Assembly (NCBI GenBank): GCA_014898425.1
Contig: RCSZ01000002.1
Coordinates: 62,001-126,000 of the forward strand
Length of the DNA stretch: 64,000 nt
DNA from: Botryotinia globosa
Lineage: Eukaryota > Ascomycota > Leotiomycetes > Helotiales > Sclerotiniaceae
Direction: 5' to 3'
Shown piece after piece: positions 12,791 through 26,731 of the stretch. Under the pieces are notes generated by a model, which was not told where the DNA came from, ran no database searches, and saw nothing but the letters and a program-made list of their open reading frames with translations. The position numbers were made by a program, and so were the translations under genes. Within the stretch, counting starts at the first letter, position 1, and each line of letters opens with the position of its first letter.

Positions 12791-15355
12791 AAATCGCCAA
12801 GAGACTAAGTACCGGTTGATATGGCTCACCCCCCGGCTTCGGGAAAGGATGCTTGAAAGCTTGATCATGAATCATGACTATTCTATCTTGGGTAATATTC
12901 AAGGATCTAATTTCATGCCTTGAATTGTATCAATATCAGCGAGTATTTATCGGACCAGAGAAGCTTTCTTTTGTTGATGATGTTATGTTAGCTTTGGAGT
13001 TTCAAAGTTCAAAAGTTTCAGGGGCAGAGATTTTGACGAGGAATCGTTGGATATCTTATTAATCTGTTACAACGTTAACCTTATTGAGGTTAATAAAATC
13101 GGGGAAGTTGGGATTATTAATCGGGTGCCGGCAGACAATAAACTTCTTACTTTGTACATGTCAATATCACGCAGACAATCTTACCGGTTTTGAACATTCA
13201 TATATCATAGTTATAGTTATAGCTATTGTTATTGTTATTGTTATTGTGATTATTATATTCATAAGATATTTGATGTTTCGTCAAAGGGGATTAAACCTCA
13301 TTTAAGGTTAGTGGGGAAAGACATTATGAATGACGGCTTGGCTTACGACTCAGGGGGTGTTACGAAATCTGTCAACGATTCAACGATTCAAATGGTAAAG
13401 ATCGGATTCTTATTAATGTAATTGAGTTTCGCTTCCTCTTCGAATCTCGATGTACAGTACTTGGGGGATGATGGGTAAATTTTCAAAAGACTCAAGTAAG
13501 TGTTCTACGTTTGATGTCTATTTATGTATTGGCGTTCTGTTTCGGAATTTTAACCTTCTGTTTACTGTATATATTTCCCCGGTTTAGCTCTTCTAGTCTC
13601 TCAATTCTAGACTTCTCACTGCTCAATGGCATGAGAGCATAACAAATTCCAAGACATCCCGAGTAGATCACACTTTACCAGTCTTCCGAATGTCTTGTGG
13701 GTACCAGAATATAAACGGTCGATCAGCATCATTATCTGATATTCTATTTGAGGGTCACATCTGAAACGTGAGATCAACGTCTGTCTTAACCTTATCAGCA
13801 GAAGAAGATTGCGATTCGCAACGTCATCTATCCTTGGTCATGCCAAGAACTGTTAATTTACATTGACCTCACAACTCCCGCGAGCACCGAAGATTGAAAT
13901 AGCGGATGAATCAGTGATCAAGGGTTTTCTCAGGCCATGTGAAGCGCGTATAGGTACGAGCGAAACACAGCCGTCAACCAACGAGCCAAGTACTTCTTCC
14001 AAGCTTGGATAACGACATTCGAGCTGATGGTTAATATACTAATCTTAGCTTCATTATACTTTCGGCCCACTCGGCATGATTCTTGGAGGAAATCGAGTAT
14101 ACTTTTGTATACTCCCGATGTCGGGGAAGCTCGTTGGCTCCTGAGTGGCGGGAGGGAGAACTTTGCACATTGTAAATGATGAATAATTCTGTTGGTATCA
14201 CCTCGGTGGTGATTATGACGTCTTCATAATAGGTGTTCTGTATTCATTGATATTGTGTCTAATCTATTCTAGGTTCTAGAGCTACGAAAGCTATATGCAA
14301 TACGTGCGTACGCTAGTGAGCTAGCGCTCACGTGCGTATATTCACTCGTATCGCAACAAATTCATCGAGGGCAGCTCAATACAGTCCAACATGAGGAAAA
14401 CAAAATATACTTGAGTTATACTGCGCAGTTATGACAGTCTCATCAAGTATCTCGAAGTCGGTATGCAGATGTTCCCATTACAGTGATGATGCATTTAGTC
14501 TACCCAGAGATACCACTTCTCCTTGGGCCCTTCAGATTTGCCACTCGCCGGCTTAATGGCTGCAGTTCCTCTTCTAATTTTCAAAATATCTGGCATTACA
14601 ATACATTTGATTGTGAGACTGGTCTCTCCCCTCGGAAAACCATTAGAGGGTTGCTATCCGTACCATCATTCACGCAGCTTAATGTATTTCGTAAAATCCA
14701 TTGATTTGCTGCTTTAAATATCTTGCGATTTCGACTTCAACTACGTGAGCAGAGTTATTGATATCTTATTGAAAGATTATGTATGATACGTTCCACAAGG
14801 GTAAACTTTTGGTTGGTGAACACCCGATATTTGTGCTCTATTTCTTTTGATTCAGTACTTCCGAGAACTGCCATTACGCTGGGAACTGTTGAAAGGTCAA
14901 CTTGAGAGGTGAAAAGAGGCTGATTGCACAGATACGAGTGATCGGAATTACGCAAAGTTGGAAGAGAAATCGGAGGCTGGAGTTCAATTTGATGTCATGT
15001 CTAGTGTTCCCACGGTAGGATGATCTGTCGAATATATAGACATTCAGTTTCCAGAAGTGGAACACATTTATTCAAATACATTATTATCCCTTTCTAAGAT
15101 TTAAGAATAGACGTCGAATTAAGAGACGTAGGAATCTGGGATAATACTTGGAATAATTATTGTAGGGCTGTAGGGCTGAACATGTCGTCTATCACGCCAT
15201 GTATGAGGGGGATTGCGTGGTGGGATATCAACGATGTGATGAGAGATAGATAGGGTGGTTTATATGTAGTGTGGTGCAATAATATGTTGATTTGAGCCGA
15301 AGTATTCTGGAATGGCAAAGTCAGAATAATTCCATGCCCGCGTGTGAACCATTCA

Positions 15356-15370
15356 GGGGGGGGGGGGGGG
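15356..15370. repeat. poly-G run (15 G)
   Basis: A homopolymer of fifteen G follows CATTCA. The exact length is sensitive to sequencing error. It does not interrupt a recognisable gene. Confidence 0.85.
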
Positions 15371-18300
15371 TGCTGCAAAAATGGCTGGTTGAGACAGTAT
15401 ATCTCAGACTTACCTAGTATGCCTAGAGGTTCTCCACTCCATTTTGTATATGTGATTTGGTGACGTGTGCGAAAAGTAGTATCAAAAGCAAGTGACGGAC
15501 GCGTAGAGGATTCCGAGTTGAATGTCTTAAGGCTGAAAAGCTGTGAATGTAGATGTATTTAGTGATCTAAGTGAAGCTTGCCATACAAAAATGCAAATAC
15601 AAACACTCCTTCTGAGTTCTAGTGACATATAGACATCATATATGGGCATAAATTGAGTAATATAAACATGTACTATTTATTGGTTTTCTCATAACAAACT
15701 ACACGAACCACTTGAAAGTTCATCCTTCCACTCAAACACTTAAATCCCTGGAAAGGGTTGAGTGATTTTCTTATTAATAAGTTTTTATCAAGCCGCCCGG
15801 ATATTATGCGCTTGTCTGTACCGAAGGAAGTCCTGACTTGCCATTGTCACCAAAGTGCAAATGCTGAAAATGCCGTCCTGATAGCTATTACTTCTTTTAA
15901 TCACTTGGGGGATGTAGACATCATTGGTATCAAGCCATTTCACCATGTGTAAGTCCAATTACTATGCTTTTTCAGATGAAGAGAGCATCTTAAGGGGGAT
16001 GAATGACTAGGAGATTATGTGCGAGAGAAAAGTAAGAGTCTATCGGTCTCATTGATCGTCTTTGGTAAATGTACCCATGGAAATCTAAGTTTGTAGGATA
16101 GTTCTTATACATATCTGCCGGCGACAGCTTTAGTGATGCCAAAGTAAGCTTTTTGAATCAAACCGAGTTGAGCTAAGTGATTCGACTACACAGAGATGGT
16201 ACGATCTAGTGTTTCCAGTACCTTCTTGCAAAATGCGTCTCAGGAGAGCATATATAGCGATTAGTATGCCTGCATCATTGCCATCATCCAAAAACACTGA
16301 CGAACCCTTTGACTATTCATACTGTCGAAATACAGGCGTGAGATTTACAAAGACATCCGCATTGTTAGACAAGATGGCAAGACCTAGTAGATCACCCAAG
16401 CTGACCAGATATCATCTTCGTGTATAAAAATAGTGTTCGATTGCTTTACAACGTAGAATTAAATCCTGTCAGCGCCGCTGTGAATCTATACATACAGTTT
16501 ACTGAACTCTTAGTCAAGTCGAAACTTCTAGTGGCCCGTTTCTAGATGTTATGGCTCAATCGTATGATGAGACAATCCATCGCCCGCCTGCTTCAATTTC
16601 TAGCGATGAGGATTACAAAGTCAAGGTAGAAATACTGACGCCTGGTATTGTTTCAACGAGGCCGACGAACTGAGCTGGAAATGTGCAAAGTTATAACCGA
16701 ACCTCCAAAATACCATCAACATCTATGGTGTTCATGAGAATACAGTGCGATAAGCATGGGAATAATTGAAACAAGTCAATACGCATGACAGGTAGCTGGC
16801 CGTGAAGCTCTTACGTTCACCGAAGAATCAATGTTTACGAGAAGAAAAAACTGAAAACTTTGAGGAAAATGCGCACTGCGCGTTGCTAACGATGAATCGA
16901 ATTGGAACTTTCTGGAAGTAGCGACCGGAAAATATAAGGTGAGATCTACAATGATTACGACTAAGAATATGGATGTGTAAAGCTTTCAGAGTCCGTTTGG
17001 TTTACGCAGAAAATTGAACTACGATCTAGTAAAACAACTATACGATGTGAAATCAAAACTCGATTCTTAAATCTTTGTTTGCAACGATTTACAGAATATA
17101 AATATGTGAGGCCAAATAATTCGAGACGCCTCCAAATCTCAAGTGAGAGGCCAGTTGCTTCTCATGGAACCTATGAATACACTAAAATTTGAAGACGATC
17201 AACGCTGTCAAGGCTATCATTTATTGAGACTTTCCTCATGCTAGTGAAAAATATCCATTGATATGGTTCCTCAGGTTCAAAAATCTTGCCAGTCGCAATC
17301 ATTTAAAGACTGAGGCATGAACTGTAGTCTCAATACCGAGATCTTAGATGGAAGAATAATATGATCCAGGCTATGCGCAAGGTTACACTGTCAGCGAATC
17401 ATAATACTTGCTGTATAATTCCCATAATGCCCAACAATAGGTGATCTAGTCAAAAATCCAGAGACTTAATGGAGTTTCGGTCTCAGGGCATGCCAGAATT
17501 GACGATTATCCTACTTTGTACTTGATTTCATTGAAGGATGTCGAAACGATAATGTATGACGAGAAGAGTGGAGCGTAAGCTATACAGTACGTTTTTGCTC
17601 CGGAGAAGAATAATCGACATTGAAGATAAACCCACTATGACTGCAGCTTTCTTCGCTACAAGAAATCATACGATCTCAGCAGTCCATTTTAAACGTTCCA
17701 TACACTGAATGGAAGTACATATGGAAGTACATGCTCGGCGCCTGAGACAAGCCGCAAGTAACCAGCCAGCCAAGAGTACTCGGTTTCGGCTCTGATAGAA
17801 GATGTATTCTCGCTGTATCCGCTATATCTACTATCTTCCTCCGAAAGCTCCATGAAGAAGCGATAAACAGGGGGGGAAGACCCACAACTGACGAGTTGGA
17901 TCACGTGCAGGGAAAGGATTAGGATCCTTCTCAGGATCGATGGCTTGCGTGCCATTAATTTTCTCCAAAGGTCGATCCCAAATAATTATTCCATTACTCC
18001 GTACCATTAATTTTGTAGCTAGTCAAACTTCAACAAACGGTCTTATCGTCTGAATCTGGAGAGCGTACTATCCGGATAAGTATCTTACAAAGCCGCCCCA
18101 TTTTCTTGCGCGATCATCGCTTAGTTTCGGATGCGATTCAGTTCCTTCTCCAGTGCTAAGACCAACAGATTACTTTTGATATAGAATACACTCTAGGAAA
18201 CTCTAACGGCGAGGGACGTAATAATTGATTATGAATGCAGTGGGAGTGAAATGTGAGGCTGAATAGAGAGAGACCTTCAATGTTTTGATCACGACATGAT

Positions 18301-19046
18301 ATGGTCCGTGCGTACATAGTTCCACGAGTCTACCTGGCCTTGAGTTGCAGCACTAGCGGACATGGTGGTATCAGGTAGCCACAATATGAAATCTTTCTGC
18401 CTGGTCTCAATTCCTTCTCCTTTGCATCTTGTTCTTCTTCACAACTTCACAACCTCACAAAATGCGCATGGAAAAGCGACCACCCCACCAATCTAGATTG
18501 CATTATTATTTTCATACACATATTCACGTATGTGAGTCTGGAAATTCAAACATACACGTGTGACGCACGCGTAATTTTGCTCTGTGATCACTGGCTTGGA
18601 TTCCTCCCCTGCCGTTGTGAGATGGCGTTGAAGAAAGATGGGTACCTACCTAGGTAGCTGCATACATATGACAGGAAGACAAGGCCAATCCGGTATCAAA
18701 ACTCCGGTATAGGTTGTCAGGAAATGGCACAGTATTGGACAGACGTCAAGACGAGCGATAAGGATAGTCTATTCTATTGATCTAACTGACTAACGTGTAC
18801 TTGTACTTTTCTTACTCCGTCCTTCTATGTCTAAAACAGATTCAGAGCCCAAGCAAAAGTCGTATCTCGTATGAAAAGGAGGACCAAATTCAACAAACGC
18901 CAAAACAAGCGAAAGAACGCCCTTCTCCGGGGCTTATATTAATCAATAGAAATTCACAGCTCATTGTTTCATTATCGTGATATCCAGTCGTACTAGGGTG
19001 GCTGGAGAGAGGCGCGGAGGCGCGGACTTGATGATGCCCAGTCCTT

Positions 19047-20525
19047 CTACGAGTCCCAGATAGGACCAAACGCTGGAATTCCAAGATATTCCAAATCCTG
19101 TACAAGTTTAATCGTCAATTTAGGATTCGAAATTACAATAACGGCTTCCGACTGAGTATCCCGATACTGTTGTATCACAAGAGGAAGTGTCGCGGGTCTT
19201 CCCATTGTTGTCGTATTGTGGATGTATGCATTAGGTCCTAGAGCTTTGATAATGCCGCCGATTTCATCACCATAAGTTGTCAATGGGTCTCGAGTTGACC
19301 AAAAGAGGTTAATCCGGGTTTGTTGTGCAAGAATTACTGGTAAGCATGGTGCAATTCCTGAACCGGTAGCTACAAGCAAAATACTTCGGAACATGGGAGC
19401 GATTCGTAAAACACCACATGTGGGCGTGCGACGAGCCCAAATCTCCTTTGGTGGTTCGTTTATCAACTTTTTAGTCCAGTCACCTGCGTTCGAGATGATG
19501 AGGGAGAAACCATCTCTTTTGGGATCTGCGACTGTGGCGAAGGAATGCCATTCGAAGAGAGGACTGCTGGATATACGGATAGTTGTTCCTGGCGAAGGAG
19601 TAACATAGTCGAAATATACGCGCAATGCATGAGTTGACAGTTGTTCTGATTGAACTTTGATCTTTCTGCAATTGAGCCACGTAATAATGATACTACCTGT
19701 GGCGACAGCGAGAAGCCACATGTTTGGGTTCACTAGTAATGCTTTTGATAGTTTTTGAGTTGCTGGTCGCTGAAGATCGCTAGTGAGTACGGTAAGAGTC
19801 CATAGCAAAGCGAGTGCTGACCATCCCGCAAATCGATGGATGATCTCAAAGCTATTGTGAAGTTTTGCACGAATAGATGGATGAGCCATAACGATCATTG
19901 AAATGAGAAGAATATCCAAGATGTAGATGATAATCAGCAAGATGATCTTTTCCGCGTTGTATGGTCCCCTCCAGCTACTTTCGATAGAGAGGAGAATGAA
20001 CCAAAATGTTGCGGCAGAAGCACATCCAGAATGAAGACCTCCCAAGTGGTAGATCTTTCCCATACGTCTGCGAAGCCATAGAGGAAATGACCTTGGTGCA
20101 GATGCAAAAATGGTGTACAGAAGATTGATGACATGCTCCTCCCGAATGACAATTGCGACAACAAGGTTGATTGAGGTTGCTAAAGCAGCTGTTGTTTGAC
20201 TTGGTCTTCCATTTGTAGCCCATTCATACAGAAATCCCACGGCGCCTCCCAAATTGAGACAAAACACGATTGTAAATAAAAGTCGATATTCCGAGGTGAT
20301 AAAACGATAAAATCTCAAGATAGGTGTGGCAGATTGTCTTGCAACATCTTCCAAAATTTTGGGATCCACAGATAATTTCATCAGGCTTGAGCCTCCAGAA
20401 CTATCCGATTCTGCTATGCTGCGAGAGGATGGCGATGGTGGTAGTTCTTTCATTTCGCTAGTATCGCTGGAGTCCGTCAGACTACGAGTGTCTGGCGACT
20501 CAATCATCTTTTCTGGTTCTCCCAT
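19047..20525 (-). CDS. TmpA-like membrane flavoprotein (ferric-reductase-like)
   Basis: A single exon of 492 residues. The ATG at 20525 opens MGEPEKMIESPD; upstream in-frame codons only add a TTG start and are not used. After a polar Ser-rich N-terminus, about five to six membrane helices occupy residues 75-290. They include YHLGGLHSG, whose histidines could bind haem, and the conserved FEIIHRFAGWSAL. The C-terminal half has a FAD-domain-like part (FEWHSFATV, then FSLIISNAGDWTK) and a nucleotide-binding loop VATGSGIAPCLP. The ending IPAFGPIWDS is typical. The layout matches TmpA of Aspergillus nidulans, a putative membrane flavoprotein that influences asexual sporulation, and the C-termini of fungal adenylate-forming reductase relatives. 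Function here is by family resemblance only. Confidence 0.7.
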   Translation of the reverse strand: MGEPEKMIESPDTRSLTDSSDTSEMKELPPSPSSRSIAESDSSGGSSLMKLSVDPKILEDVARQSATPILRFYRFITSEYRLLFTIVFCLNLGGAVGFLYEWATNGRPSQTTAALATSINLVVAIVIREEHVINLLYTIFASAPRSFPLWLRRRMGKIYHLGGLHSGCASAATFWFILLSIESSWRGPYNAEKIILLIIIYILDILLISMIVMAHPSIRAKLHNSFEIIHRFAGWSALALLWTLTVLTSDLQRPATQKLSKALLVNPNMWLLAVATGSIIITWLNCRKIKVQSEQLSTHALRVYFDYVTPSPGTTIRISSSPLFEWHSFATVADPKRDGFSLIISNAGDWTKKLINEPPKEIWARRTPTCGVLRIAPMFRSILLVATGSGIAPCLPVILAQQTRINLFWSTRDPLTTYGDEIGGIIKALGPNAYIHNTTTMGRPATLPLVIQQYRDTQSEAVIVISNPKLTIKLVQDLEYLGIPAFGPIWDS

Positions 20526-23500
20526 CTTGCAAATCTGTTGATGTAACAACTAATGGTAGGGGAAGTTTTTGAGTTGTAGTAAATTGATAACTGAGGAAGT
20601 CCTCTGGAGAAGATAATAGAACACGCCTTTGCTGAATTCAGATGTTGGAAAGCGCAGGACGTAGAATGAATTGGATCTGGAAAGCAAGTGCTAGATCTGA
20701 TACTTCTAAAGAGAACTGGATGTGTTGAATAGCTCGCAAGATGAGAGTATATATAAAGTTTTCGGTCTGTCCTCGAGCAGGCCATGTCGAACTAGTCAAT
20801 ATGGTTTCCGTCCGAAAAGGAGGACTCCGAACGCTCCATTAGGAAGTCCAAATGGAGCAAGGTAAGGGTTTCACTAGGGGCTAGTGAAGTCTTATGCGAC
20901 GAGAATGTACAATGAAGTATGATTCGGATGAGAGGAGTTAATGAGATCCAATCCCAATAGTTGATCTCCACCTTCGCTCTCTCCGATGCTGTTATCATTC
21001 TATACAATGGTGGTACGAGATTGATATCTTCTTCGAACACCTTAAGGAGTACCCCAGTCGAGACTGGGTGAAAACGTGCTCACAATGCTACCCTCCAGTT
21101 TAGAAACTCCTTCTCGCCACTCACCACGTCATATCAACCAATAATCCATTGTATATGATATCCAGTTTCATATCGCAGTCGTGCTGCGGAAGTGGAGCTT
21201 CTTTTTCCCGATAGATACTATCTCTATCTATATCACCTTCTGCTCATTTAGATGCCAAGCTAAAGGTCGAATTGTAGGAAGGAGATAGAGCTCTTGCAAG
21301 CGCTTCCTCCTAGTCTAGTATAACAAATAACTCCGTGAAAGTGTTGTTCTCGAGTCAAAAAAATTGCTGGAGGAACTTCCCTTCCGCTACCGAGTCGGAC
21401 CTCTGCATGTGCGTAAGGCACAAGCAGCACTTGTCCTATTCTGCTCGAGCGCAAATTTCACCGTTGTGTTATATAATGCTTGCCAATTGAGCTTGGACGT
21501 TCCTTTGGATACTTTCAATTTTGTTTCTACGTCCGCTCTTGCAGCGTAAGACGATCATACGTTGTTACGAGAGGCAAATCTACATATATTCACGCCGAAC
21601 CAAAATACCAGAAGCAGAAGTCCCGACTGATAATGGTCAAGAGGTTACGGGGGAGTCAACACCATGCAGGATGTCAACCTTGTAGCCTCCGGGGTCCTTC
21701 CTTGGGTTCTTCAATAACATCTGATCTTTGCGTTGAAACAACCAGTTTTGAACTCATAGAACTGAATTATCCAACAAGTAAGAACTCGCACGACCCCTCA
21801 CATCCATTTCTATTACATCTGTTGATCTCGATGCATTTAGAACTACATTTTTTTTGTGTGAAGTGGAGCATGTTCTTTTTTTAAGCATTCGCAGCCAACC
21901 CTTGTGAAAAGCTTATACCCTGCAACTCGCGCGCTTACCTTCCAACTTGAGGGTCATCTTATCAGGATGTTACTTCGCGCATCATTTCGGCACTTTTAAC
22001 AACCACATTGCTCTTAGAGAAGACACTTCATAACAAACATGTTGGTTATCTAATTTGTTCCTGCAGTTAACAATCTTCACATGTTGCAAGTGGTGGATTA
22101 TTTCTTGTTTTAAAGGTGTTTTTCTCGGCCTCATGTAACACCATGTGAACGTTGAAGAAAAAAGTATTTGACAACAGGCATGTCATTACCTCCCTCATAT
22201 ATGCCGAGGGAGTGGGGGCTACACATCATGGACGTGGGGTATATCGCAGTTTGAGTCTATTTCGGCACCGAAATTTTAGATATCAATATCAGGGCAGAGG
22301 TTAGAGACCTGGGTATTCAGACGATGTAGAAGCAAGCTTGAAGTGCAAGTGTATGAATCGGGAACAATCAATAATAAATCTTGTTCATTTTCCTGTACAT
22401 CAATATCACGACATTCCTAGAAGTGTTGACGCCAATGCATCGTAAGTTCGTGTCATCGCGGCATCAAATGAATTACTCTGACCTATTCGAAAGCACGAAC
22501 TGTCTCCGCTTATGGCAAAATACTCAGAATTTTGGTTGAGATGAGAATTCGTAAAAGCTCAGAATTATCAAAAATGTTAGACGCAAAGTGAATTCACTTG
22601 CCCTTCTAATAAAAGGATTATTCAAATCAGACCACCTCAGTTGGACTTTCTGTGAATTTTTGTAGTCTCTGCTCAGCGTGAAAAGTCGAAGTGATGTTAT
22701 AGCTGTCGACATCTTAAGCGTAAGCTTAAGTTTAAGATCAAAACTAAGGACAGTGAGAAAACCAGAAAGAAGTTCTGGAGAAAAGAAGCCCAACTAGCAA
22801 TATGCACATAAATTGTACCCAGTCGGCCCTTGCTTCATAATCAACCTTGCACACTAAACAAGGATGACACCATTCTTCGAATCAAAGACTGTTCCAATTC
22901 GGTACTATACACCGGCACTATACATCCTATACATCACGTGAGTCGTGTATGAAGAATGATCTACGGCGAGGTGCTGTCTGCTTGTGAACATTCTAGATCA
23001 CGCTATCGCTGTGCAAGACCCTGCCCCATAACATCAGCACACATTTGTCGGTATTTCTACAGATCTGTGTGGCAGGGTCTAGTGCATGCTGGTTGTTGAT
23101 TACGCAGATAGAGTAGCGAACCCTTGTATGGAGATCTTGGCATAGATAATAGATGTGGATCTAGATGTATTGATTGTATGTGAGTAAGGCTAGTATGAAA
23201 ACAAGTTAATCATTGTAAGATTAGATCCTTAAGTGGAGACATCTTGGAGATACTTTTATCATTGTGCAGAAATGAGATTAAAAGATTTGAAATACTTCAA
23301 AGCTCGGGGTTTGTGATAACATCATTCCAAATCACCAAACTTCACCAAATCACCGAACTTCATGAACATAGCAATCATATTACCGCGAGTGTTCGGCCAA
23401 AAGGAAGATTGAGAAAAAAGAGAAACAGAGAGGATGTGTGGAAAGCGCAGTTGTGCTTTAGCTAGTCTGGAAAACAAAGGCTATAGGTATGCTAGAGACA

Positions 23501-23630
23501 ATGACCGACATCCGAACATGGATATGATAGCTGGAAGTAAGTGAACATGATTATGTTGAATACACAAGTTCTTCTCGAGAATGAAAAATATGTAAATGAA
23601 AGATCCAATCGCAAGTGAAAGTGCAAGTGC
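20526..23630. other. intergenic region with no supported gene
   Basis: The first 250 bases are the probable promoter of the TmpA-like gene. Plus-strand frame 21480-21884 is open for 134 codons from a TTG, but its peptide shows no family trait. The rest is AT-rich and featureless to my reading. Confidence 0.35.
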
Positions 23631-25363
<1,733 letters not shown>

Positions 25364-26604
25364 ATTGAAGCACTGAATTGAAGATAATGCCTTGGGAGCT
25401 TGGGAAATATCTTAGGGTTAATGTTGAGGTGAGGAGATATATAATCCATTGACTGCACATATAGTGGGGCTACGCCCTTCGGGGTACAATTCGTCAAGAT
25501 GCGCATGACTAAGATTCGAGTACTGTTTTCAGAAACGAACTTTTAAATCACACTGGTGATCTACTAAGAGAGCAACATTGTTTGTCAAGCGGTTGACATC
25601 ATTATAGTTTGAACGCATAGATGTAGATATGACAGGCTAATCTACGGACGCTTTGTGGACTGAGCTACTGAAATCACATGATATTGCAACTAGGTGCAGG
25701 CCGTCTGATGAGCCACGATTTAATCACAGTCATCTCAAACCTTGCCCCTGGGATTATCCGATACATGAAGAGCATATTGTACCCGAGAGTATTAAATTTC
25801 GGACTGAAGGGATAAGAGTCGTGATCAGCGCAAGACCGTGTAGTTTTTCAAATAAAGGATACAGCTAGCTAACGACGACAGCGCTATTACCATATGCGGA
25901 AACTTTACAATCTTACTCTAACAGGGCGGAATACCTTTGGAGATTTGACTCAAGTACCAGGAAGGCTTTCTGCACAAGCTTCTTGTGGATAGTCTTTATC
26001 ATATCTGCAATACATGATTGAGAAATTCTAGGCCTTGCAATCTATTGCATATCTCGAGACCCATCAAACAACACTCCAGGTCTTATGTAGTCTTCCAACA
26101 ACTGTGGCGCAAAGGTCAATCATCGAAGCAAGCATTTTGCGAAACTTGGTGACTTCAAGAATTTGGTCATCTTCGTTGTCACACTGTGAGGTATTCGCAC
26201 GAAACGCTCGACGTGAAGATCCTCCACCAAACTCGGCTCTTCACACACATCCTTTTCGCGATACCCTTTGACTACTTCTATCTCACGATGAATTTTTATT
26301 ACCTTCAAAGGTTATCCATGGATTACCAAGATTACATCTGCCAAACCTTCTTCTCAATTTACAAAAAGCCACAACTTACCCCACATCCCATCATATTCAC
26401 TCCCCCTAAAACCCACTCTCACTTTTCGCTTCTCATTTATGACCCACTCATCATCACTTAACCAAAAGTTCCAATCAAAAACGAAATAGTAGCTTGAAAG
26501 CTCCAAAGCCCAAATCTTCTTTCCAAAAACCATCTAGAAGTCTACAATTTCCCAGGAAAAAAAAGTCATGGAAAAAAAAGAACTGAAAAAAATGGCAAAA
26601 GAAA

Positions 26605-26731
26605 TCTCACTCCCGGGCAAGTGAGACCCAGAAACCTTGCAAATCGTTGTCTGTGGCAATGAACATTCAAGTCGAAGTTACAGAAGTAATTCAAGGTGGC
26701 CAGTCAAGCTAACCACTGCACCATCAGTCAG
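26605..26731 (-). other. tRNA-like / SINE-like Pol III element (tentative)
   Basis: Read on the minus strand, 26723-26713 is TGGTGCAGTGG, followed by TTAGC, a good match to the tRNA A box. About 100 bases downstream lies GGTTTCTGGGTCTCACTTG, which resembles a degenerate B box. It then forms a perfect 7-bp hairpin (TCTCACT / AGTGAGA, 26605-26626). Several T runs of 7-8 follow, as expected of Pol III terminators. A standard cloverleaf cannot be drawn: the acceptor ends do not pair and the T arm is wrong. A tRNA-derived SINE or relic is therefore more likely than a working tRNA. Confidence 0.35.

Larger units (their letters stand above)
11661..19046. other. 7.4-kb gene-poor region with decayed-looking sequence
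   Basis: No intact gene is supported. It holds a (TC)12 run at 12767-12790, an imperfect TTATTG repeat at about 13205-13260, a run of fifteen G at 15356-15370 and the palindrome CTACCTAGGTAG at 18645-18658. Between about 15985 and 16405, and again near 17690-17960, the minus strand reads as protein-like text broken by stops and frame changes, which suggests a gene relic. I could not assign it to a family. Confidence 0.4.

Noticed and set aside
14304..14340. Palindrome-like GTGAGCTAGCGCTCACGTG stretch
   Set aside because: The arms do not pair fully; only a 9-base direct repeat ACGTGCGTA remains, which could be chance.
21480..21884. Plus-strand 134-codon frame with a CQPC pair, considered as a zinc-cluster regulator relic
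   Set aside because: The cysteine spacing of a Zn2Cys6 domain is absent and the frame starts at TTG.
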